From CAIVAT01 sp964355945 (GTDB lineage: Bacteria; Bacteroidota; Bacteroidia; Bacteroidales; FEN-979): a stretch of DNA of 11,641 bases. Where the stretch lies: assembly GCA_964355945.1 (NCBI GenBank), contig CAYHGE010000100.1, positions 1 through 11,641 on the forward strand, written 5' to 3'. Each line of letters starts with the position of its first letter. Within the stretch, counting starts at the first letter, position 1. Shown here piece by piece: positions 7,587 through 11,641 of the stretch. A model generated the notes under the pieces. It did no database searches. It was not told where the DNA came from and saw only the letters and a list, made by a program, of their open reading frames with translations. The translations under genes were made by a program, and so were the position numbers.

Positions 7587-9947
7587 TCAAAGAATCAGGA
7601 TGGCATCAGCCGGGCATACTTGCCTGCAAATGTCACATTTTATGCACTTCTCCACATCGATTGTGTGCAGTTCGTAAGGTTTGAATGCAATGGCATCCGA
7701 CGGGCACCGCTGGGCACATTTGGTACATCCGATGCAATCGGCGGTGACTTCGTACCGGATCAGCGGCAGGCATTTCCCGGCAGGGCAATGGCCGGCTAAA
7801 TGGGCTTCGTACTCCTCCCGGAAATAGAGAAGGGTGGTGAGAACCGGGTTTGGCGCCGTTTTCCCCAACCCGCACAGGCTGCCGCGAATGGTGCTCCGGG
7901 CAAGTTTTTCAAGGATGGTCAGATCTTCAGGCTTTCCCTTTCCTTCGCGGATTTTATCGAGAATATCCAGCATCCTGCGGGTGCCGAGCCTGCAGAATGT
8001 GCAACGTCCGCACGATTGACTTTGTGTAAACGAAAGAAAATAGTGGGCAATATCGACCATGCAGTCTGTCTCATCAAGTACGATGAGCCCGCCGCTTCCC
8101 ATCATGGTTCCCGCCTCTTTCAAAGCTTCAAAATCGACCGGGAGGTCGGCCATGGAGGCTGGCAGGCATCCGCCCGACGGGCCGCCGATCTGTACAGCCT
8201 TGAATTTCCTGTCGCCGGCAATGCCACCCCCGATCTCTTCCACAATCTTCCGGATGGTGGTTCCCATGGGTACCTCGATCAATCCGCCGCGTTTGACCTT
8301 TCCGGCAAGCGCAAAAACCTTCGTTCCTTTGCTGCCGGCAGTTCCGATTCCTGCGAAGGCCTTTGCTCCATGGTGAATGATCCATGGAACCAGGGATAAA
8401 GTCTCCGTATTGTTTACCAGTGTCGGTTTGCCCCAAAGCCCTTTTTCGACAGGGTAGGGAGGCCGCATCCGCGGAAGCCCCCTGTTGCCTTCAACAGAAG
8501 CGATGAGCGCGGTTTCCTCCCCGCAAACAAAGGCGCCGGCACCTGCGAAGATCCTGATGTCAAAGGAGAAGGCGGAATTGAAGATGGATGTCCCGATGAG
8601 CCCGCTGCTCCTGCAAATCCGCAGTGCCTCCCCGATGCGTGTCACTGCCAGCGGATATTCAGCGCGAATGTAAAAGATGCCATTAGATGCCCCGGTTGCA
8701 TAACCTGCAATCAGCATTCCTTCGATGATGCGGAATGGGTAGGATTCAAGGAGCATGCGGTCCATGAAGGCCCCCGGGTCGCCTTCATCGCCGTTGCAGA
8801 TCACATACTTTTCAGTATCAGCCTGGTCTTGTACCAGCTGCCATTTCCTGCCTGTCGGGAAACCGGCTCCTCCACGGCCACGCAGGCCACTTGTAGTGAC
8901 TTCATCAATGACTTTTTGTGTTGTCATCATGGAGAGGCATTTTCTGAGTGACTCAAAACCTCCCGATTGCCGGTAGCCTTCCAGATCAAGTGGATTTGAC
9001 ACACCACGGTTCTCCGTTGCAATGCTCACCTGCGGGCCAAGGAACCCTGACAGGGGCGTATCACGCTGCTCTTCAAGGTATTTTCTGAATGAGGATGGCA
9101 TTCCATCTGAAAGGATGTTTTCAAAAAGATTGAAGAATCCTGTTTTAAAACGGTTGATATATCCTTCTGACTTAAAATGGCTGAGAACCACACTCCTGAT
9201 ATCGCCGGGTTTTATTTTTGCGTAAAAGACCGGATTTTCGCCAGGTTTAATAATCTCCATAATGGGTACCTGGTTGCAGATCCCGACACAACCAACCTCC
9301 CGGACATTTACGCTGATTCTTGACTGCGCAAGGGTTTGTTCCAGCTGGCTTTTAACTTCCGAGCTGCCACTGGCAACGCAGCAGGACCCAAGCCCGATGC
9401 GTATTTCACCCTGTATGCCGGACTGGCTGACCTGATACGGTGGCTGCCGTTCAATGCTATTTTGATGTTTTGTAAGAAAGTCGCGCAAAAGACCTTCGAC
9501 ATTCTCAGGGACCACATGACCGTAGGTGACCTCATCGATCCTGACCACGGGAGCGAGGGTACAGCAGCCAAGGCAGGCGACCTTCTCAAGCGTAAATATC
9601 ATGGAGGCGTCGGTATCCTCGTCTCCTTCCAGCTTAAGTTCGCGCCTGAAGGCTTCATATACAAAGAGGGCGCCTTTTACATGACAGGCAGTGCCTGTGC
9701 AAACCCTGATCCTGTGTTTACCCGCAGGTGAATGTCTGAATTGAGCATAAAATGAAGATATGCCGGCGATCCGGGAAGGCGTGATCTCGGTGGTCTCACA
9801 AATTCGCCGGAGGGCAGGTCCGGGAAGGTAGTTGAATTCCTGCTGGATATCCTGCAACAAGGGAATAACCGCATCAACGGCTGTCCCGTGACGGGCAACC
9901 ATCTGATCGGTTATTTCATTGATAGCGGGATTTTTGGTGCTCTTCAT
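7587..9947 (-). CDS. NuoE-NuoF fusion with extra ferredoxin domains (HydC-HydB-like, NADH-oxidising subunit)
   Basis: This 786-residue protein fuses two usually separate subunits (numbering from the ATG at 9947; a GTG lies directly upstream at 9950). Residues to about 160 are NuoE-like with the [2Fe-2S] Cys C83, C88, C125, C129. A second thioredoxin-like ferredoxin domain follows (C189/C190, C220, C224). The NuoF core has NADH-binding GLRGRGGAGFPTG (354-366), FMN-binding NGDEGDPGAF (385-394), an SLBB-like region, and the N3-type [4Fe-4S] site C646, C649, C652 plus C692. A linker EYEAH…HCPAGKC (712-726) resembles the Cys/His site of HydB proteins. Two [4Fe-4S] ferredoxin motifs close it (C738/741/744/748 and C768/771/774/778). 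It oxidises or reduces NAD(H) at FMN and wires electrons to FeS clusters in the cytoplasm. The HydB-like extras suggest membership in the electron-bifurcating Hyd-type family rather than respiratory complex I; no membrane Nuo subunits are nearby. Partner: the FAD protein 1 nt downstream. Confidence 0.92.
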   Translation of the reverse strand: MKSTKNPAINEITDQMVARHGTAVDAVIPLLQDIQQEFNYLPGPALRRICETTEITPSRIAGISSFYAQFRHSPAGKHRIRVCTGTACHVKGALFVYEAFRRELKLEGDEDTDASMIFTLEKVACLGCCTLAPVVRIDEVTYGHVVPENVEGLLRDFLTKHQNSIERQPPYQVSQSGIQGEIRIGLGSCCVASGSSEVKSQLEQTLAQSRISVNVREVGCVGICNQVPIMEIIKPGENPVFYAKIKPGDIRSVVLSHFKSEGYINRFKTGFFNLFENILSDGMPSSFRKYLEEQRDTPLSGFLGPQVSIATENRGVSNPLDLEGYRQSGGFESLRKCLSMMTTQKVIDEVTTSGLRGRGGAGFPTGRKWQLVQDQADTEKYVICNGDEGDPGAFMDRMLLESYPFRIIEGMLIAGYATGASNGIFYIRAEYPLAVTRIGEALRICRSSGLIGTSIFNSAFSFDIRIFAGAGAFVCGEETALIASVEGNRGLPRMRPPYPVEKGLWGKPTLVNNTETLSLVPWIIHHGAKAFAGIGTAGSKGTKVFALAGKVKRGGLIEVPMGTTIRKIVEEIGGGIAGDRKFKAVQIGGPSGGCLPASMADLPVDFEALKEAGTMMGSGGLIVLDETDCMVDIAHYFLSFTQSQSCGRCTFCRLGTRRMLDILDKIREGKGKPEDLTILEKLARSTIRGSLCGLGKTAPNPVLTTLLYFREEYEAHLAGHCPAGKCLPLIRYEVTADCIGCTKCAQRCPSDAIAFKPYELHTIDVEKCIKCDICRQVCPADAILIL

Positions 9948-9970
9948 CACTGGTTCTGAGATAAACTTTT

Positions 9971-10435
9971 TCAGATAAAATGGTACAGAAAAACCACCGT
10001 TGCATCAAATGCGCTTTTCTTGTTGTCCTTTATCTCCAGTGAAACATTGACTTCCGCTTTGGCGATTCCCCGCAGGTTGATGAGTGATGCTAGTTTTGCC
10101 CGCACCCGTACTTCATTGTCAACCAAAACAGGGTGGTTGAACCTGAGTTTCTCGATGCCATAGTTTACCAGCATTTTGATATTGTTCACCTCCACAATCT
10201 GTCCCCATAAATAGGGCAGTACAGAAAGATTCAAATATCCATGGGCAATGGTTGTCTTGTATGGACTTTCCGCTTTTGCTCTTTCAGCATCCAGATGAAT
10301 CCACTGGTAATCCAGGGTGGCTTCGGCAAATTTATTGATCTGCTCCTGCGTGATTTTCAGATAATCGGATATGCCCAATTCTTTTCCGATATACTGCTCG
10401 AAATCCTGAAAGCTGTTTATGATTAATTTGCTCAT
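9971..10435 (-). CDS. MaoC-like hot-dog fold (R)-enoyl-CoA hydratase/dehydratase
   Basis: The 154-residue product matches the single-domain MaoC family, which hydrates 2-enoyl-CoA to (R)-3-hydroxyacyl-CoA or runs the reverse dehydration. The hydratase signature is visible as DYQWIHLDAERA, with catalytic-type D42 and H47, followed by the conserved IAHGYLNLSVLPYLW (63-77) and a late FNHPVLVDNEVRV strand (99-111). Length is normal for the family and no signal peptide is present, so it is cytoplasmic. The start ATG has no convincing Shine-Dalgarno sequence, usual in Bacteroidota. It ends 20 bp before the NuoEF gene, so the two may share a transcript, which would link CoA-ester metabolism to NADH reoxidation; that link is inference. 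The substrate chain length cannot be told. Confidence 0.85.
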   Translation of the reverse strand: MSKLIINSFQDFEQYIGKELGISDYLKITQEQINKFAEATLDYQWIHLDAERAKAESPYKTTIAHGYLNLSVLPYLWGQIVEVNNIKMLVNYGIEKLRFNHPVLVDNEVRVRAKLASLINLRGIAKAEVNVSLEIKDNKKSAFDATVVFLYHFI

Positions 10436-10457
10436 AGTTGTGTTTTTTACCTATTGA

Positions 10458-11594
10458 TTACACGCTTTGTTTTTCTACAAACGACCCAAAAGTTTTGGGA
10501 TTGATTACGTTAAATATACTGTTAGGGTAGGCCTTTGAAAAAGTCAGGGGAATCCTCTCCTTTTTATCCGGATTCCATTTAAATTCATACGCATGGAGAA
10601 TTCCATCCCGGTCTTCGAGATAATCAATTTCCTGTTGCTGCATGGTTCGCCAGAAATAGGAATTGCCAAATAAGTCATAATAACCAATCACTTTACGTCT
10701 TTCGGAAACAAGAAAATTTTCCCATAAGGCGCCGGTATCTGTTCGCAATCCTGTCGCGCTGAAATTGGCAATGATTGCATTCCGGATTCCATTATCGAAG
10801 AAATAAATTTTCCTGCTCTTTCGGATCTCAGTCCTGAGATTTCGGTTAAATGCAGGTAAAGTGAATATAACAAACGCTTTTTCCAGCAGATCAATATACC
10901 GTTCAACGGTTTCTTTATCCGCCCCTACCAATCGTGACAATTCATTGAATGAAACTTCATTCCCAAGCTGTAAGGCAAGGGCTTTCAGGAGTTTCACAAG
11001 AAGTGATGGCTTTTTGATCTTCTCATAAGCGAAGAGATCTTTATACAGATAACTGTCTGAAAGCAGATTCAGCAACCTGGGCTCTTCACCCGGGTGATTG
11101 ATGATGTCAGGATAGTAACCAAAGATCAACCGGTACTCCAGTAGTCTTCTCTCTTCCGTTCTGCCAATATGAGCAGACATCTCTTCAAAGGAAAGAGGAA
11201 ATAAAAAATGTTCATACTTTCGGCCGGTAAGAGGCTCCCGGATACTCTCTGCAAGTTCAAATGCGGAAGACCCGGTGGCGATCACCTGAACGTCCCGGAA
11301 ATTGTCAGTGATCAGTTTAATCGTGAGCCCAATGTTTGGGATTCTTTGTGCTTCGTCAATGATGAGCAGTTTTTTGTTGCCCAGAATCGTGCTAAGGTTC
11401 GTTGATGTTATATTTCCAAATAACTCACGGGTATCTGGCTCATCTCCGTTTTTTAACAGGTAGGAAAGTCCTGAATCGGTGGCTATCTTCTCTATCAGTG
11501 TGGTTTTTCCGCATTGCCGCGGACCATAAATAATAATTGCTTTCCCTTTAAAGAGATCTTGTTTGATTTTTTGTTCCAGTGTTCTTGGAATCAT
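10458..11594 (-). CDS. AAA_14/DUF4143 family ATP-binding protein
   Basis: The 378-residue product has the layout of the widespread AAA_14-DUF4143 ATPases: Walker A GPRQCGKT (24-31), Walker B LLIIDEAQ (76-83), a sensor-type ATGSSAFEL (107-115), the family motif EPLTGRKYEHFLFPLSFEE (120-138), then a winged-helix-like middle and a DUF4143 C-terminal domain with a nuclease-like look (ETxY-type segment around EIDYLEDRDG and YEFKW). The function of the family is not settled; members are common in Bacteroidota and often occur as isolated, mobile-looking genes. It ends 22 bp before the MaoC gene but seems functionally unrelated to it. Its base composition looks more AT-rich than the redox genes, consistent with separate ancestry. 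The start ATG fits the short leader after the predicted promoter. Confidence 0.88.
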   Translation of the reverse strand: MIPRTLEQKIKQDLFKGKAIIIYGPRQCGKTTLIEKIATDSGLSYLLKNGDEPDTRELFGNITSTNLSTILGNKKLLIIDEAQRIPNIGLTIKLITDNFRDVQVIATGSSAFELAESIREPLTGRKYEHFLFPLSFEEMSAHIGRTEERRLLEYRLIFGYYPDIINHPGEEPRLLNLLSDSYLYKDLFAYEKIKKPSLLVKLLKALALQLGNEVSFNELSRLVGADKETVERYIDLLEKAFVIFTLPAFNRNLRTEIRKSRKIYFFDNGIRNAIIANFSATGLRTDTGALWENFLVSERRKVIGYYDLFGNSYFWRTMQQQEIDYLEDRDGILHAYEFKWNPDKKERIPLTFSKAYPNSIFNVINPKTFGSFVEKQSV

Positions 11595-11608
11595 GATGGT
11601 TTTTTATT

Positions 11609-11616
11609 CAAAAGTA
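11609..11616 (-). promoter_or_regulatory. Bacteroidota-type -7 promoter element of the ATPase gene
   Basis: On the - strand this reads TACTTTTG, an exact match to the TAnnTTTG element of the Bacteroidota housekeeping sigma factor. A near-consensus -33 element TTCG (consensus TTTG) lies 19 bp upstream at 11636-11639, inside the palindrome described next. The ATG follows 14 bp after the element, so the leader would be very short. Confidence 0.55.
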
Positions 11617-11621
11617 GTGAT

Positions 11622-11641
11622 TTTTCGTTTGTAAACGAAAA
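11622..11641. promoter_or_regulatory. Palindromic operator candidate upstream of the ATPase gene
   Basis: TTTTCGTTT (11622-11630) and its exact reverse complement AAACGAAAA (11633-11641) flank GT. The 9-bp arms cover the predicted -33 region, the position of a repressor site. The palindrome may extend past the window edge. Autoregulation by the ATPase, which has a winged-helix-like middle region, is possible but unproven. Confidence 0.5.

Noticed and set aside
7800..8399. 199-residue + strand frame opposite the NuoEF gene
   Set aside because: It is antisense to a strongly conserved coding region, has low-complexity Ser/Pro/Arg-rich content and no recognisable motif.
7587..9947. Annotation as respiratory complex I subunit NuoF
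   Set aside because: No other complex I subunits are nearby, and the fused NuoE, second thioredoxin-like ferredoxin and C-terminal 2x[4Fe-4S] domain fit HydB-type soluble enzymes better.
10463..10483. Imperfect hairpin around TTTGT/ACAAA at the ATPase stop, considered as an intrinsic terminator
   Set aside because: The stem is weak and bulged, lies mostly before the stop codon and is not followed by a T-rich tract on the - strand.
10485..10499. CCCAAAA-G-TTTTGGG inverted repeat near the end of the ATPase gene, considered as a terminator or MaoC operator
   Set aside because: It lies inside the ATPase coding sequence (PKTFG codons), has no T-run suited to termination, and is too short to claim as an operator without other sites.
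1..11641. Prophage, transposon, CRISPR or toxin-antitoxin island
   Set aside because: No integrase, transposase, phage structural gene, regular spacer array or toxin-antitoxin pair could be recognised on either strand.

Overview
The window looks like a chromosomal segment of an anaerobic or fermentative member of the Bacteroidota, probably Bacteroidales-like. Three things point there: a C-terminal type IX secretion (T9SS) sorting domain with the YPNPTTGNF motif, a Bacteroidota-style TAnnTTTG promoter element with little Shine-Dalgarno signal at starts, and the Y_Y_Y/YCF48, FN3 and gingipain-like architecture of the first protein. No rRNA, tRNA, CRISPR array, integrase or transposase is visible.

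Layout. Positions 1-51 hold no intact gene. From 52 to 3171 (+ strand) runs a large secreted multidomain protein: YCF48 repeats, an Ig-like domain, FN3, a C25/gingipain-like domain, FN3, an Ig/PKD-like domain and a T9SS tail. Its 5' end is missing or broken. A 335-bp gap (3172-3506) contains a nested set of palindromes. Everything after that is on the - strand. In transcription order it is an AAA_14/DUF4143 ATPase (11594-10458), a MaoC-like hydratase (10435-9971), a NuoE-NuoF fusion with extra ferredoxin domains (9947-7587), an FeS/FAD protein with a GltD-like core (7585-5993), an exported eight-strand PQQ-type beta-propeller (5996-4866) and a GT-B glycosyltransferase (4796-3507).

How the genes fit together. 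The NuoEF fusion, the GltD-like protein and the propeller are separated by 1 nt and by a 4-nt ATGA overlap, so they are very likely co-translated. NuoEF carries the features of HydB/HydC-type (bifurcating-hydrogenase-like) NADH-oxidising modules: an NADH/FMN core, thioredoxin-like [2Fe-2S] domains, the N3 [4Fe-4S] site, a Cys/His linker and a C-terminal 2x[4Fe-4S] ferredoxin. The partner joins a NuoG/HydA-type [2Fe-2S] domain, a GltD-type FeS domain, a FAD domain from which the NADPH-binding Rossmann subdomain appears cleanly removed, and a C-terminal FeS region. No hydrogenase, formate dehydrogenase or other catalytic subunit lies in the window. The pair therefore looks like an electron-transfer or flavin-based electron-bifurcating module whose final acceptor is unknown. 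This is the most interesting system here. The MaoC gene sits 20 bp upstream of it and may be in the same transcript. The ATPase has its own promoter, with a palindrome over the -33 region.

All assignments come from reading motifs by eye. No database search was run.
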